From the NCBI GenBank assembly GCA_022496785.1, contig SNAP01000008.1, forward strand, positions 1-64,000: DNA of 64,000 nucleotides, read 5' to 3'. The notes under the pieces were generated by a model. It saw only the letters and a program-made list of their open reading frames with translations, was not told where the DNA came from and did not search any database. This stretch comes from Marinilabiliaceae bacterium JC040 (lineage in GTDB: Bacteria; Bacteroidota; Bacteroidia; Bacteroidales; Marinifilaceae). Made by a program: the position numbers and the translations under genes. This document shows, piece after piece, positions 17,531-28,437 of this stretch; within the stretch, counting starts at the first letter, position 1; every line of letters begins with the position of its first letter.

Positions 17531-18982
17531 ATGATATTAGAAGACTTGATAAAAGGGGTTTCTGCATTAAAAATATGTGGAGATTCTTCAATAGAAATTA
17601 ATAAGATTTCTTTTGATTCAAGAAAAATAGAAGATGGGGATGTTTTTGTTGCTATCTCGGGTGTTGAAGTTGATGGTCATAATTATATTGATTCAGCAAT
17701 TTCTAATGGAGCTAAGGCTGTAGTATGTGAGATATTGCCAAATAATATTAATGAAGAGATTACTTATATTTTAGTAGAAGATTCTTCAATTGCTTTATCT
17801 ATAATAAGTTCAAATTATTATTGTAATCCATCTTCAAAGATAAAATTGGTAGGGGTTACAGGTACTAATGGTAAGACTACAATTGCTAGTTTGCTTTTTC
17901 AGCTTTTTAGAAATGCTGGATATAAAGTTGGTTTAATGTCGACAGTTGTTAATAAGATTAACGAGATAGATATAAAAGCAGATCATACAACTCCTGATGT
18001 ATTATCGATAAACTCTTTACTAAGTGAGATGGTAGAATCTGGTTGTGAGTATTGCTTTATGGAGGTAAGTTCACACGGAATATGTCAAAATAGAGTAGCT
18101 AATTTAGATTTTGATGTTGCTATCTTTACAAATATAACTCATGATCATTTGGATTATCATAAGACTTTTGCTGCTTATATAAAAGCTAAAAAGAAATTCT
18201 TTGATAATCTAAGTAAAAATAGCGTAGCAATAGTGAATTTAGATGATAAAAATGGAATGACTATGCTACAAAATTCTTTGGCTGTAAAGAAGACTTTCTC
18301 TATAAAGGGAATGGCAGATTATAAGGCTAAGGTAATTGAAAGAGGTTTTGAAGGAATGTTAATCGATTTTGCAGGTAGTGAAGTGATGACAAGTTTGATT
18401 GGCGACTATAATGCTAGTAATTTATTAGCAGTATATGCAGCAGCAGACTCTTTAGGTATGGATAAAATGGAGATTCTTATTAATATTAGTAAGTTGTATT
18501 CTGTTGATGGACGTATGGATAGATTAATTTCTAAGAATGGTGTATTAGGGATAGTTGATTATGCTCATACTCCTGATGCTTTGAAAAATGTTTTAGAGAA
18601 TATTCAAGATCTTAAGAGTAAAAATCAACAAATAATAACTGTTGTTGGTTGTGGAGGAGATAGAGATAAGTCGAAACGACCAGAGATGGCAGAGATAGGT
18701 GCAAAATATAGCGATCGTTTAATATTGACTTCAGATAATCCACGAACAGAAGATCCTAATGAAATTCTAAAAGATATGGAATCTGGTTTATCTGACGATC
18801 AGAAAGTAAATACTTTAACAATCTCGGATAGATATACTGCTATTAAAACAAGTTATTTATTATCCAATAAAGGAGATATAATTTTGATAGCAGGAAAAGG
18901 ACATGAAAATTACCAAGATATTAACGGAGTGAAAACTCATTTTGACGATAAAGAGACATTAAAAGAAATTTTTAACAACTAG
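17531..18982 (+). CDS. murE: UDP-MurNAc-L-Ala-D-Glu:meso-diaminopimelate ligase MurE
   Basis: A Mur ligase of 483 residues with the ATP loop GTNGKTT at 111-117, the [11 protein letters not shown] block near 200 and the substrate motif DNPR at 402-405 (SDNPRTEDP). DNPR marks enzymes that add meso-diaminopimelate rather than lysine, so the organism's peptidoglycan is predicted to be DAP-type. It is cytoplasmic and adds the third residue of the stem peptide. It lies 5 bases after ftsI in the cluster. Confidence 0.96.
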   Translation: MILEDLIKGVSALKICGDSSIEINKISFDSRKIEDGDVFVAISGVEVDGHNYIDSAISNGAKAVVCEILPNNINEEITYILVEDSSIALSIISSNYYCNPSSKIKLVGVTGTNGKTTIASLLFQLFRNAGYKVGLMSTVVNKINEIDIKADHTTPDVLSINSLLSEMVESGCEYCFMEVSSHGICQNRVANLDFDVAIFTNITHDHLDYHKTFAAYIKAKKKFFDNLSKNSVAIVNLDDKNGMTMLQNSLAVKKTFSIKGMADYKAKVIERGFEGMLIDFAGSEVMTSLIGDYNASNLLAVYAAADSLGMDKMEILINISKLYSVDGRMDRLISKNGVLGIVDYAHTPDALKNVLENIQDLKSKNQQIITVVGCGGDRDKSKRPEMAEIGAKYSDRLILTSDNPRTEDPNEILKDMESGLSDDQKVNTLTISDRYTAIKTSYLLSNKGDIILIAGKGHENYQDINGVKTHFDDKETLKEIFNN

Positions 18983-18987
18983 GCTAT

Positions 18988-20232
18988 ATGTTTTACCATT
19001 TATTTAAGTATCTAAACACATTAGATTTTCCCGGAGCGGGAATGTTTGAATATATTTCATTCCGAGCTTCTGTAGCAGTAATATTATCATTAATGATTTC
19101 TACCATTTTTGGAAAAAGGATAATACGTTTTCTCCAAAGGAAACAAATTGGTGAGGAAGTAAGGAATTTAGGTTTAGAAGGACAGTTAGAAAAAAAAGGA
19201 ACTCCAACTATGGGAGGTATTATTATATTAATATCAATTTTGGTTCCAGTTTTACTATTGGCAAGATTAGATAATATTTATATAATAATAATGATTGTCT
19301 CAACTATTTGGTTAGGTCTGATTGGTTTTATTGATGATTATATAAAAGTTTTTAAAGGTAATAAGAAAGGATTAAAGGGAAAGTTTAAGATTCTTGGTCA
19401 GATTGGTCTGGGTTTAATTGTTGGATTAACTCTTTATTTAAGTGACGATGTTGTTATTAGAGAAAATATAAAAGCAATACCAGAATCTCAAAAGACAGAG
19501 GTTGTTGATGAAGGTTATGATAGTGTGGATAATGTTTATTTGAAAGATATTAAATCTACAAAAACAACTATACCTTTCTTTAAGAATAATGAATTTGATT
19601 ATAAATCGTTAGTTGGTTTTGCTGGTCAATATACAGATGTTCTTTCTTGGGTTATCTTTATTTTAATTACAATATTTATTATTTCTGCAGTTTCTAATGG
19701 AGCAAATTTAACAGATGGTTTAGATGGATTAGCAACAGGAACCTCCGCAATTATTGGTGTTACTTTAGGTATTTTAGCTTATTTGTCGGGACACTATGTT
19801 TATGCTGATTATTTAAATATAATGTATATACCAAATTCAGGAGAGCTTGTTATATTTTTAGCAGCTTTTGTGGGATCGACTGTTGGTTTCTTGTGGTATA
19901 ATTCATATCCAGCTCAAGTGTTTATGGGAGATACAGGAAGTTTAACTTTAGGAGGTATTATTGCTGTATTAGCTATAATAATACATAAAGAATTACTAAT
20001 ACCAATTTTATGTGGTATCTATTTTATAGAAAGTATTTCTGTGATTATGCAAGTATCTTGGTTTAAGTATACAAAGAATAAATTTGGCGAGGGTAGACGA
20101 ATCTTTAAAATGACTCCTATTCACCACCATTATCAATTATTAGGATATCCAGAGGCAAAGATTGTTACTCGATTTTGGATTATAGCTATAATCTTGGCTG
20201 TTTTAACAATTGTGACTCTAAAAATTAGATAG
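18988..20232 (+). CDS. mraY: Phospho-MurNAc-pentapeptide transferase MraY
   Basis: A polytopic enzyme of 414 residues that transfers phospho-MurNAc-pentapeptide to undecaprenyl phosphate to make lipid I. The hallmarks are GTPTMGG, the catalytic aspartates in [33 protein letters not shown] and the HHHYQLLG histidine motif near the C-terminus. It is longer than Escherichia coli MraY (360) because of an extramembrane insertion at about residues 155-195, usual in Bacteroidetes. Confidence 0.96.
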   Translation: MFYHLFKYLNTLDFPGAGMFEYISFRASVAVILSLMISTIFGKRIIRFLQRKQIGEEVRNLGLEGQLEKKGTPTMGGIIILISILVPVLLLARLDNIYIIIMIVSTIWLGLIGFIDDYIKVFKGNKKGLKGKFKILGQIGLGLIVGLTLYLSDDVVIRENIKAIPESQKTEVVDEGYDSVDNVYLKDIKSTKTTIPFFKNNEFDYKSLVGFAGQYTDVLSWVIFILITIFIISAVSNGANLTDGLDGLATGTSAIIGVTLGILAYLSGHYVYADYLNIMYIPNSGELVIFLAAFVGSTVGFLWYNSYPAQVFMGDTGSLTLGGIIAVLAIIIHKELLIPILCGIYFIESISVIMQVSWFKYTKNKFGEGRRIFKMTPIHHHYQLLGYPEAKIVTRFWIIAIILAVLTIVTLKIR

Positions 20233-20234
20233 TA

Positions 20235-21548
20235 ATGAAGAAGATTGTAATATTAGGAGGAGGTGAAAGTGGTTGTGGTGCAGCTGTTTTAGCTAAGAAA
20301 CAAGGTTTTAAAGTGTTTGTATCTGATTCTTCTGAGATTAAGAAAAATTATAAAAAATTATTGGTATCGTATGATATTTCTTGGGAAGAAGGAAGTCATT
20401 CTTATCCAAAGATTCTTGATGCAGATATTATTATAAAGAGTCCTGGTATACCTGAGAAAGCTGAAATAATAAAGAAGATTGTTGATTTAGATATTGAATT
20501 AATAGATGAAATAGAGTTTGCTTCTCGATATACTAATGCAAAATTAATTTGTATAACAGGAAGTAATGGAAAAACTACTACAGTTTCATTAATATTTCAT
20601 ATATTGAAATATGCAGGTTTGAATGTTTCTTATGCAGGTAATATTGGTAAGAGTTTAGCTTTGCAAGTAGCAGAAAATGATTATGACTATTATGTTGTTG
20701 AATTAAGTAGTTTCCAATTAGATAGAATGTTTTCTTTTAAAGCTGATTTTGCTGCTATAATGAATATTACTCCAGATCATTTAGATAGATATGAATACGA
20801 TATCAATTTATATACAAGATCTAAATTTAGAATTTCAAGAAATATGAAAGAAGATGATTTATTTTTGTATAGTTCAGAAAATAAATTGTCGGCAGAGAAT
20901 CTTAATTATATTTCTGGAAGTCCTGAAACTATAGCTTTTAAAATTGATAGTGAGGATGCATTGAAAGTTACTTATAATAATAGAGATTTTAGTATTGATA
21001 AGAGATATCTTCCTTTAAAGGGAAAACATAATCTTTACAATTATACTGTTGCAATTTATGCTTCATTGTTTTTAGGGATTGAGGACGATTTATTGAAAGA
21101 ATCTTTACTATCGTTTATGCCAATAGCTCATCGTTTGGAATCGGTAGATTATATAAATGGTATAGAATTTATAAATGATTCTAAAGCTACTAATGTAGAT
21201 TCTTGTTGGTATGCTTTGGATGCTATGAATAAACCTGTAATATGGATTGCTGGAGGTGTTGATAAGGGTAATGACTATTCTTTGATAGCAGATTTAGTTG
21301 AAGAAAAAGTTAAGGTTCTAATATGTTTAGGAGAGTATTATGAGAAATTAGATTCTGCTTTTAAAGATATTGTTCCTAAAATATATAAGATTCCAAATTT
21401 AGATTCACTGATGGATGTTTGTCTTAACGAGGGAGAGGAAGGAGATGTTGTTTTATTGTCTCCTTGTTGTGCTAGTTTTGATTTATTTACTTCGTATATT
21501 GATAGAGGAAATCAGTTTAAAGATTTAATTCAAAAGAATAAAAAATAA
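20235..21548 (+). CDS. murD: UDP-MurNAc-L-alanine:D-glutamate ligase MurD
   Basis: A 437-residue Mur ligase beginning with a Rossmann-like ILGGGESGCGAAVLA, followed by the ATP loop CITGSNGKTTTVSL near residue 110, NITPDHLDRYEYD near 180 and NDSKATNVDSCWYAL near 315, all MurD-specific. It adds D-glutamate as the second stem residue. It starts 2 bases after mraY, and its stop overlaps the ftsW start (TAATG). Confidence 0.96.
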   Translation: MKKIVILGGGESGCGAAVLAKKQGFKVFVSDSSEIKKNYKKLLVSYDISWEEGSHSYPKILDADIIIKSPGIPEKAEIIKKIVDLDIELIDEIEFASRYTNAKLICITGSNGKTTTVSLIFHILKYAGLNVSYAGNIGKSLALQVAENDYDYYVVELSSFQLDRMFSFKADFAAIMNITPDHLDRYEYDINLYTRSKFRISRNMKEDDLFLYSSENKLSAENLNYISGSPETIAFKIDSEDALKVTYNNRDFSIDKRYLPLKGKHNLYNYTVAIYASLFLGIEDDLLKESLLSFMPIAHRLESVDYINGIEFINDSKATNVDSCWYALDAMNKPVIWIAGGVDKGNDYSLIADLVEEKVKVLICLGEYYEKLDSAFKDIVPKIYKIPNLDSLMDVCLNEGEEGDVVLLSPCCASFDLFTSYIDRGNQFKDLIQKNKK

Positions 21549-22732
21549 TGAAAGAAATCCTAAAATATTTTAAAGGAGATGTAATTATATGGTTTGTGGT
21601 TGGTTTACTATTAATGCTTTCGATATTAAGTATTTATAGTACATCGAGTACAATATCGTATCTTCAAACTCATAGCGCAGCTAGTTTTGCTATTAAAAGA
21701 GCTATTTTGGCATGTGTATGTTTAGGAGGAATGTTGATATTGTCCAATATTAATTATGCTTTCTTTACTAGATTGTCTGGTATTATTTTAGTTGCTTCTT
21801 TTGTCTTATTATTAATAGTTTATTTTGGTGGAACTTCTATAAATGGATCGAAAAGATGGATTGTTATACTTGGGTTTACTATTCAACCTTCAGAATTTGT
21901 GAAGGTGGGACTTATTATGACGGTTTGTAGATTCTTATCTTTGTATCAGACTGATTTAGGTTGTTCGGATAGAGGATTTAAAGCTATATTTTGGATAAGT
22001 AATTTTGTTTGTGCATCTATTGCATATAGTGACTTTTCAACATCTGTATTGCTTTATATTACTATCTTTATTTTGTGTTATGTTGGTAGAGTAAGGAAAG
22101 CTTTGTTATTGAAGTATTATGGGATTATTATTGCGTCGGGTCTTGTTTTTGCCGTAGCTATAACAATACTTCCTGTAAAACTACCAGGACGTTTGGCTAC
22201 TATTCAAAACAGAATGATGAGTTTTACTGGTAATAATGAAAATAAAGAATCAGAAAGTACTTATAATTATCAGATAGAACAATCAAAAATAGCAATTGTT
22301 ACAGGAGGATATACTGGAAGAGGTCCAGGGAATAGTGTACAGAGAAATTTTCTTCCATTGCCTTTTTCTGATTTTGTTTATGCAGCAATTATTGAAGAAT
22401 TTGGAATGTTAGTTGGTATAGGAGTTATAATTTTATATGTTATTTTAATGTATAGAGCTGGGATATTAGTGAAGAAAAGTTCATGGGTTTTTCCTGCTTT
22501 ATTAACTCTTGGTTTAATGATAGGAATAGTATTTCAGGCTTTTGTAAATATTGGTGTTTCTTTAGGTGTTGTACCTATAACTGGACAACCTTTACCTTTA
22601 GTAAGTAAGGGAGGATCATCTTTATTAGCAACATGTTTTTCCTTAGGTATGATTTTAAATATTACCTATTCATTAGGTAAAGAGGATTCTAATGATCCGA
22701 GTATTAATGAAGAAGACAATAAACAATTATGA
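21548..22732 (+). CDS. ftsW: Septal peptidoglycan glycosyltransferase FtsW
   Basis: A SEDS-family polytopic protein of 394 residues. It has the SEDS signatures INGSKRWI, FTIQPSEFVKVGLI, the catalytic-region aspartate in AYSDFSTSVLLY (usually D or PDxGT) and the C-terminal VPITGQPLPLVSKGGSSLL block. It polymerises lipid II at the septum with FtsI. The canonical EPDxGT stretch reads YSDFSTS here, as in other Bacteroidetes FtsW, so the acidic residue is kept but the context differs. Confidence 0.94.
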   Translation: MKEILKYFKGDVIIWFVVGLLLMLSILSIYSTSSTISYLQTHSAASFAIKRAILACVCLGGMLILSNINYAFFTRLSGIILVASFVLLLIVYFGGTSINGSKRWIVILGFTIQPSEFVKVGLIMTVCRFLSLYQTDLGCSDRGFKAIFWISNFVCASIAYSDFSTSVLLYITIFILCYVGRVRKALLLKYYGIIIASGLVFAVAITILPVKLPGRLATIQNRMMSFTGNNENKESESTYNYQIEQSKIAIVTGGYTGRGPGNSVQRNFLPLPFSDFVYAAIIEEFGMLVGIGVIILYVILMYRAGILVKKSSWVFPALLTLGLMIGIVFQAFVNIGVSLGVVPITGQPLPLVSKGGSSLLATCFSLGMILNITYSLGKEDSNDPSINEEDNKQL

Positions 22733-23829
22733 AAAATAGAATAATTATAAGTGGTGGTGGAACAGGGGGACATATCTATCCTGCCATTGCAATTGCAAAC
22801 GAATTAAAGAGACAAAATCCAGATTTAGAGATATTATTTGTTGGTGCAAAGGAGAAGATGGAAATGCAAATTGTTCCTAAGGCAGGTTACGATATTGTAG
22901 GATTGCCTGTAAGAGGTTTGCAAAGAAAAATAACATTTAGAAATTTTATAACTATATGGCAATTGTTTATAAGTTTGATTAAATCTTATAGATTGATTAA
23001 TAAATTTAAGCCATCTGCAGTTGTTGGAGTTGGTGGTTATGCTAGTGCTCCTATATCTTATATTGCTTCTTTAAAGAATATACCAGTTATCTTACAAGAG
23101 CAAAATTCTTATCCTGGTATTACAAATAAGATCTTATCTAAGAGAGCTAAAAAAATATGTGTCGCTTATAACGATATGGAGAGATTCTTTGAAGAAAAGA
23201 AACTTGTGCTTACAGGAAATCCTATAAGACAAGATTTATTGCATATTGAGCAAAATAAGGAAGATGCAAAGAAATATTTTGATATTGAAGCTGATAAAAA
23301 GATTATAAGTATTATTGGAGGTAGTTTAGGAGCTAGATCTTTAAATGAAAGTGTTTTAGCTGCGATAGATTTAATTGGAAAGAATAAAGATATTCATATA
23401 ATATGGCAAACAGGAAGTTACTATTATAATGAAATTACTGAGCGCATGTCTAATATGAATATACCTAATTTGCATGTGTATAAGTATCTTGATAGAATGG
23501 ATCTTGTGTATAAAGCTTCCGATTTAATTGTTTCAAGAGCAGGTGCATGTTCTATTTCAGAATTGGCTTTAATAGAGAAATCTGCAATATTAGTACCATC
23601 TCCAAATGTTTCTGAAGATCATCAAACTAAGAATGCTACTGCATTAAGTTCTAAGGGAGCTGCGATATTAATAAAAGATTCTGATGCAAAAGAGCAATTA
23701 ATATCAACAGCAATTGAAACAGTTCTAGATGAAGATAAATTAATCTCATTGTCGACTAAAATAAAAGAGTTTGCAATGAAGGATTCTGCAAAGGAAATAT
23801 CAGAAATAATAATAAACGAAATTAAGTGA
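22729..23829 (+). CDS. murG: Lipid II-forming GlcNAc transferase MurG
   Basis: A GT28 glycosyltransferase of 366 residues. The N-terminal glycine-rich loop is SGGGTGGHIYPAIAIA at about residues 6-21; GVGGYASAP near 100, QEQNSYPGITNK near 125, GGSLGARSLN near 196 and the C-terminal SRAGACSISEL donor site near 268 follow. It adds GlcNAc from UDP-GlcNAc to lipid I at the inner face of the cytoplasmic membrane. The start overlaps ftsW by four bases. Confidence 0.96.
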   Translation: MKNRIIISGGGTGGHIYPAIAIANELKRQNPDLEILFVGAKEKMEMQIVPKAGYDIVGLPVRGLQRKITFRNFITIWQLFISLIKSYRLINKFKPSAVVGVGGYASAPISYIASLKNIPVILQEQNSYPGITNKILSKRAKKICVAYNDMERFFEEKKLVLTGNPIRQDLLHIEQNKEDAKKYFDIEADKKIISIIGGSLGARSLNESVLAAIDLIGKNKDIHIIWQTGSYYYNEITERMSNMNIPNLHVYKYLDRMDLVYKASDLIVSRAGACSISELALIEKSAILVPSPNVSEDHQTKNATALSSKGAAILIKDSDAKEQLISTAIETVLDEDKLISLSTKIKEFAMKDSAKEISEIIINEIK

Positions 23830-25208
23830 TGAAGTTAAACTTATCAGATATAAAACAAGTATTTTTTGTTGGAATAGGTGGAATTGGAATGAGTGCTATA
23901 GCTCGATATTTCAATTCAATTGGTATTTCAGTGTATGGATATGATAGAGTTTGTTCTCCTATATCAACATCTTTAGAAGAAGAAGGAATTAGTATTGTTT
24001 ATGATGATGATATTGATAGTATTCCTAAGCAATTTGAGAATAAAGAATCATCTTTAATTGTATATACACCTGCTATTCCTAAGACTAATAAGATTTTAGA
24101 ATCTTTTAAGAATTCTGGTTTAGTAATTAAGAAAAGATCAGAAATATTAGGATTAATTGCTAGTAATAAGAAATTGGTAGGAGTGGCTGGTACTCATGGT
24201 AAAACTACTGTTTCTACTATGGTTGCTCATAATATAAAGAATTCAAATGTAGATTGTTCTGCTTTTTTAGGAGGAATTTCTAAAAATTATTCTAGCAATT
24301 TAATTTTACCAAAGAATAATAATACGCAAACTACAGTAATGGAAGCTGATGAATTTGATCGTTCTTTTCTTCAGTTATATCCAGATATTGCTGTAATTAC
24401 TTCTATTGAAGCTGATCATTTAGATATTTATGGTTCAAAAGAAGAACTTCAGAAAGCTTTTAATCAATATATTGGACAGATAAGGGAAAATGGAATTCTT
24501 ATATTTAAGTATGGATTGGATATTAATTGCGATAAGATTAAATCTTATACTTATTCGTATGATAATGAAGAATCAGATTTCTATATTAGTGATTTAAAGA
24601 TCGAAAATGGAAAGTATATTTACAATTTACACACTCCTTTTGGAGAGATTTCACAGATAATAGCTAAATATCCAGGAAAGATAAATTTAGAAAATTCAGT
24701 TGCAGCAGCTGCTGCTTCTTTATGTGCTGGTGTTTTACCTAATGAATTAAAATCTTCAATTGCTTCTTTTTCTGGTGTTAAAAGGAGATTTGATGTACAG
24801 ATAGATACAAAAGAATTAGTGTTTATTGATGATTATGCCCATCATCCTGATGAATTAAATGCAATAATTTCTTCCGTAAAGGAATTATATCCTAATAAAT
24901 TTGTTTGTGGTATTTTTCAACCACATTTATATACGAGAACTAGAGATTTCTCTACAGCTTTTGGAAAAGCTCTAAATTTACTGGATAAGGTATATTTGCT
25001 TGATATATATCCTGCTAGAGAATTACCTATAAAAGGAATAAATTCATCTTTCTTATCAACAAAAATAGATAAAGGAGCTATTGTTATTTCTAAATCTGAA
25101 CTACTTGATGCTATTGAAAAAGATGATTTTGATGTATTATTAACTTTAGGTGCTGGAGATATTGATAGATTGGTTGAACCTATAGCAAATCGTCTAAAGA
25201 AACAATGA
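23829..25208 (+). CDS. murC: UDP-N-acetylmuramate:L-alanine ligase MurC
   Basis: A Mur ligase with the start FVGIGGIGMSAIARYFNSIG, ATP loop AGTHGKTTVST near residue 119, EADEFDRSFLQL near 170, EADHLDIYGS near 190 and DDYAHHPDEL near 335, all diagnostic of MurC. It adds the first stem residue to UDP-MurNAc. I use ATG at 23829, whose first base is the last base of the murG stop (TGATG), rather than the GTG one codon earlier at 23826. The stop overlaps ftsQ by four bases. Confidence 0.95.
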   Translation: MKLNLSDIKQVFFVGIGGIGMSAIARYFNSIGISVYGYDRVCSPISTSLEEEGISIVYDDDIDSIPKQFENKESSLIVYTPAIPKTNKILESFKNSGLVIKKRSEILGLIASNKKLVGVAGTHGKTTVSTMVAHNIKNSNVDCSAFLGGISKNYSSNLILPKNNNTQTTVMEADEFDRSFLQLYPDIAVITSIEADHLDIYGSKEELQKAFNQYIGQIRENGILIFKYGLDINCDKIKSYTYSYDNEESDFYISDLKIENGKYIYNLHTPFGEISQIIAKYPGKINLENSVAAAAASLCAGVLPNELKSSIASFSGVKRRFDVQIDTKELVFIDDYAHHPDELNAIISSVKELYPNKFVCGIFQPHLYTRTRDFSTAFGKALNLLDKVYLLDIYPARELPIKGINSSFLSTKIDKGAIVISKSELLDAIEKDDFDVLLTLGAGDIDRLVEPIANRLKKQ

Positions 25209-25927
25209 TAAAAAAAGTATATTTAATAGTTTTTTGCATCTCTATAGTGTTTATAATATATCTTGTATCTGTAAACAGTGGAAGAGATCATTCTAAAGTT
25301 TCAAAAATAAATATTGAAATAGTAGATAGTTTAGAGAATCGTTTTGTTAATTCTGATTTTGTGATTACAAAAATTAGAAAATACTTAAAAAAGAAGGAAA
25401 TATTAAATATAAATCAAATAAATAGACAAGGTTTAGAAAATTTTGTCAATAATAATTCATATATTTTAAAATCGGAAGTATATCTGTTAACTAATAATGA
25501 GATTAAGGTAAAGGTCTGGCAAAGAACACCTTTGTTTAGAGTCTTTTCTAAAAATGGGTATTATGTTGATATAAAAGGAGAGGTTTTTCCTCTTAGTAAA
25601 GCATATACTAAAAGAGTTTTAATTGTTACAGGGAAATTCTCTATTAACTTTGCACTCTCAAAATTGTATGAATTATGTAAATTTATAAATAATGATGATT
25701 TTTTTAAAAATTATGTATCACAGCTATATATAAAAGATAATAATAACGTAATAATAATCCCTACTGTTGGAGACTATTCAATTGTAATGGGGAGTACTAA
25801 AGAATTTAGGTCGAAGTTAGAAAAATTACGTTTATTTTTAAAATCATCTGATAAAAATGCTGTATGGGGAAAATATAAATCATTAAATTTGAAATATAAA
25901 AAACAGATAGTCTGCGTAAAGAGATAA
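25205..25927 (+). CDS. ftsQ: Cell division protein FtsQ
   Basis: A 240-residue bitopic protein with a membrane segment at about residues 4-24 followed by a POTRA-like periplasmic region (INIEIVDSLENRFVNSDFV, then YILKSEVYLLTNNEIKVKVWQRTPLFRVF) and a beta domain with GYYVDIKGEVFPLS. This is the FtsQ/DivIB layout, and position between murC and ftsA is canonical. It scaffolds FtsL and FtsI at the septum. Sequence conservation in this family is low, so position and architecture carry the call. Confidence 0.9.
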   Translation: MIKKVYLIVFCISIVFIIYLVSVNSGRDHSKVSKINIEIVDSLENRFVNSDFVITKIRKYLKKKEILNINQINRQGLENFVNNNSYILKSEVYLLTNNEIKVKVWQRTPLFRVFSKNGYYVDIKGEVFPLSKAYTKRVLIVTGKFSINFALSKLYELCKFINNDDFFKNYVSQLYIKDNNNVIIIPTVGDYSIVMGSTKEFRSKLEKLRLFLKSSDKNAVWGKYKSLNLKYKKQIVCVKR

Positions 25928-25929
25928 TT

Positions 25930-27150
25930 ATGGCTGATAAATATAAACTAGGAATTGATATTGGAACATATAGGATAGTAGCTGTCTTAGGTCGAAAAAC
26001 TGAAATTGGGCAATGGGAGATAGTTGATATTGTTGGAGGGCAGTCATTTGGAGTGTTAAGAGGAGAAATTATTGATAAAAGAGCTGTAGTTAGAGGGCTA
26101 AAAAAGATACTTAAAGCATTTAAAGATAGAGGTTATGAAATCCCTCATTCTGTTTCTATTTGTATAGGTGGTAGTAATACTAAAATACGGACTGATAGAA
26201 ATACAACGATTACAAAAAATGTTGAAACTGAATTTACACATGATATAGTTAAGGAATTACAAGCTAATATGACTAAAGCTTTAAAAGATAATCACGAAGT
26301 TGATTATCTTGTTGTATTATCTGGAATAAGAATAGATAAAGATTCTTTTGCCAATTTCCCTAAAGGAATTTATGGTAAAAAGTTTACTGCTTTATTTCAT
26401 AAAGTTTATGGGCCTGTTAATTCTGTAGAAATATATAAAGAGATAATGAATGAGTGTTCTTTGAAAATCTCATCATTACAATATAAACCTGAAACTGTTT
26501 CTAAATTAGTTTTAACTAAGGAGGATAAGAAAGATGGTGTCCTTTTTATTGATTTTGGAGAGGGAACTACAGGATTTGCTGCTTATCGTAATAATGTGCT
26601 AGAAAATGTGGGACAACTTCCATTTGGAGCATTAACGATTGCAAAGGATATTTCTTATAAATATCAATGTTCCATAAAGGATGCAGCTCTGATGAAATTT
26701 CAACATGGAGAGGCTTATGCTTCTCTTATTTCAGATAAATATTTTATTGCTGAAATCAATAATGAAAAGAAAGATATTCAAAATAAAGAGTTAGCAACAG
26801 TAGTTCAATATCGTTTAGAGGAGATTTTAGATGGAATTAAATATCAATTGCAGAAAGATAATTTATTACCAGATATAAGTAAGATTGTAATTACGGGTGG
26901 TGGTTCTAAATTAAAAAATATTGATAAATTAATTAAGAGTAAATTTGGTGTAGATGTACACAAAGCAAAGCTTGATAAATCTTTATTTATAAATGAATTA
27001 TTTTCTAGAAATAATACAAAAATGGAAGATGTTGATATCATGACAGCTGTAGCGTCAATGATAAAGGAGGATCAAGAGGAAAAACCAAGTATAAAGAAAA
27101 TGGTAAAGGGGTTATCTAACAAAATGTTTAAGTCTCTTTTTGAAAAATAG
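25930..27150 (+). CDS. ftsA: Cell division actin-like protein FtsA
   Basis: An actin-fold ATPase of 406 residues with the phosphate-1 loop LGIDIGTYRIVAVLG at residues 7-21, a phosphate-2 block FIDFGEGTTGFAAY near 205 and the adenosine motif VITGGGSKLKNIDKL near 320. A C-terminal amphipathic helix (KKMVKGLSNKMFKSLFEK) would bind the membrane. FtsA tethers FtsZ polymers through the FtsZ C-terminal peptide, which in this locus exists only in the second FtsZ. It lies 2 bases after ftsQ. Confidence 0.95.
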   Translation: MADKYKLGIDIGTYRIVAVLGRKTEIGQWEIVDIVGGQSFGVLRGEIIDKRAVVRGLKKILKAFKDRGYEIPHSVSICIGGSNTKIRTDRNTTITKNVETEFTHDIVKELQANMTKALKDNHEVDYLVVLSGIRIDKDSFANFPKGIYGKKFTALFHKVYGPVNSVEIYKEIMNECSLKISSLQYKPETVSKLVLTKEDKKDGVLFIDFGEGTTGFAAYRNNVLENVGQLPFGALTIAKDISYKYQCSIKDAALMKFQHGEAYASLISDKYFIAEINNEKKDIQNKELATVVQYRLEEILDGIKYQLQKDNLLPDISKIVITGGGSKLKNIDKLIKSKFGVDVHKAKLDKSLFINELFSRNNTKMEDVDIMTAVASMIKEDQEEKPSIKKMVKGLSNKMFKSLFEK

Positions 27151-27186
27151 TTTATAAATTTAAAATAAATTAAAGTGGAATTTATA

Positions 27187-28419
27187 ATGGATAATAAAGA
27201 AGCTCCTGCTATTATAAAAGTTATTGGATTAGGGGGATGTGGAACAAATGCAGTTAATTATCTTCAGAAAAAAAATATTGCTGATGTTGATTTAATTGTT
27301 TGTGACACTGATAAGCAATCTCTAAGAAGATGTAAGAATGTAGAGAATGTTGTACCTATTGGAAATGAGGGGTTAGGTACTGGTAATAATCCAGAGAAGG
27401 GTGCAGCTGCAGTTCAAGAGAATATTCATTGTATTGAAACTATTTTAAAAAATAATACAAAATTAATATTCATAACAGCTGGAATGGGAGGTGGAACAGG
27501 AACAGGTTCAGCCCCTATTGTTGCAGCAAAAGCAAAGGAACTGGGAATTCTTACTGTTGCTATAGTTACCTTACCTTTCTTATTTGAAGGTAGGCAACGT
27601 CTAGAAAGAGCTCTTGAAGGAATAGATAAATTATTTGAAAATGTTGATGCATTATTGATTATTAATAATCATAAGATAAGAGAAATATATGGTGGAAATA
27701 TAAAGTTCTCTGAAGCATATGAAAAAGCAGATTCAGTTTTAACAAATGCTGCTGCAAGTATGGCTGAAATTATTACAAAAATTCAGAGCCATAATGTCGA
27801 TTTTAATGATGTTGTAAGTATTGTTAAAGATGCAGGTTTAGCAGTTATGGGATCTGGAGAAGGTGAAGGCAGTAATAAATGTCTTGTTGCTTTAGAACAA
27901 GCCTTAATTTCACCTCTTTTAAATAAAAATAATGTAGAGGGAGCTAGTAAAATATTAGTTACAATTTTACATGGTGAATCTGAGCCTACAGCTAGAGAAA
28001 TAAAAGAAATGTATATTGCTCTAGAAAAGAAAGTAGGTTCACGTCCAGATGTTCTTCCTGGTTATGGACATGATCCAAGCTTAGGAGATAAAGTCCGTGT
28101 TATTATTATTGCAACACGTTTTGAGAAGAATATTCTACCAACTAAAGATACAATTAAAGAGGAAATTAATGTTAATGTTCCTTTTGATATTGTTGATCCG
28201 TCAAATGTAGAGCAGGTATATAAAAATGAGAATGAACCAGAAGATAATTTTCAATTAGATGATAATCCTACTGTAGAACCTTATGTGAATATTGGAAATA
28301 CAGGGTCAACTATAAATGAAAATGTGCATCATAATATAGCACAAAGTATTGATAAAGAATCAAAATGGCTAGAAAGTAAAGTAGGACGATTCTTTACAAG
28401 TAAAGATAAGAAGATGTAA
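27187..28419 (+). CDS. ftsZ1: Cell division GTPase FtsZ, first tandem copy (no C-terminal FtsA-binding peptide)
   Basis: A 410-residue FtsZ. It has the G-box VIGLGGCGTNAVNYL near residue 12, the tubulin signature GGGTGTG at 101-107 and the T7 catalytic loop NVDFND at 203-208 with both aspartates present, so a functional GTPase is expected. The region after about residue 305 diverges (a PGYGHDPSLGDKVRV segment). The tail ends WLESKVGRFFTSKDKKM and lacks a DIPAFL-type peptide. I choose ATG 27187; a GTG at 27175 would add four residues. It lies 36 bases after ftsA and 18 bases before a second, different ftsZ. Confidence 0.92.
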   Translation: MDNKEAPAIIKVIGLGGCGTNAVNYLQKKNIADVDLIVCDTDKQSLRRCKNVENVVPIGNEGLGTGNNPEKGAAAVQENIHCIETILKNNTKLIFITAGMGGGTGTGSAPIVAAKAKELGILTVAIVTLPFLFEGRQRLERALEGIDKLFENVDALLIINNHKIREIYGGNIKFSEAYEKADSVLTNAAASMAEIITKIQSHNVDFNDVVSIVKDAGLAVMGSGEGEGSNKCLVALEQALISPLLNKNNVEGASKILVTILHGESEPTAREIKEMYIALEKKVGSRPDVLPGYGHDPSLGDKVRVIIIATRFEKNILPTKDTIKEEINVNVPFDIVDPSNVEQVYKNENEPEDNFQLDDNPTVEPYVNIGNTGSTINENVHHNIAQSIDKESKWLESKVGRFFTSKDKKM

Positions 28420-28437
28420 TCTAATTGATATAAGAAG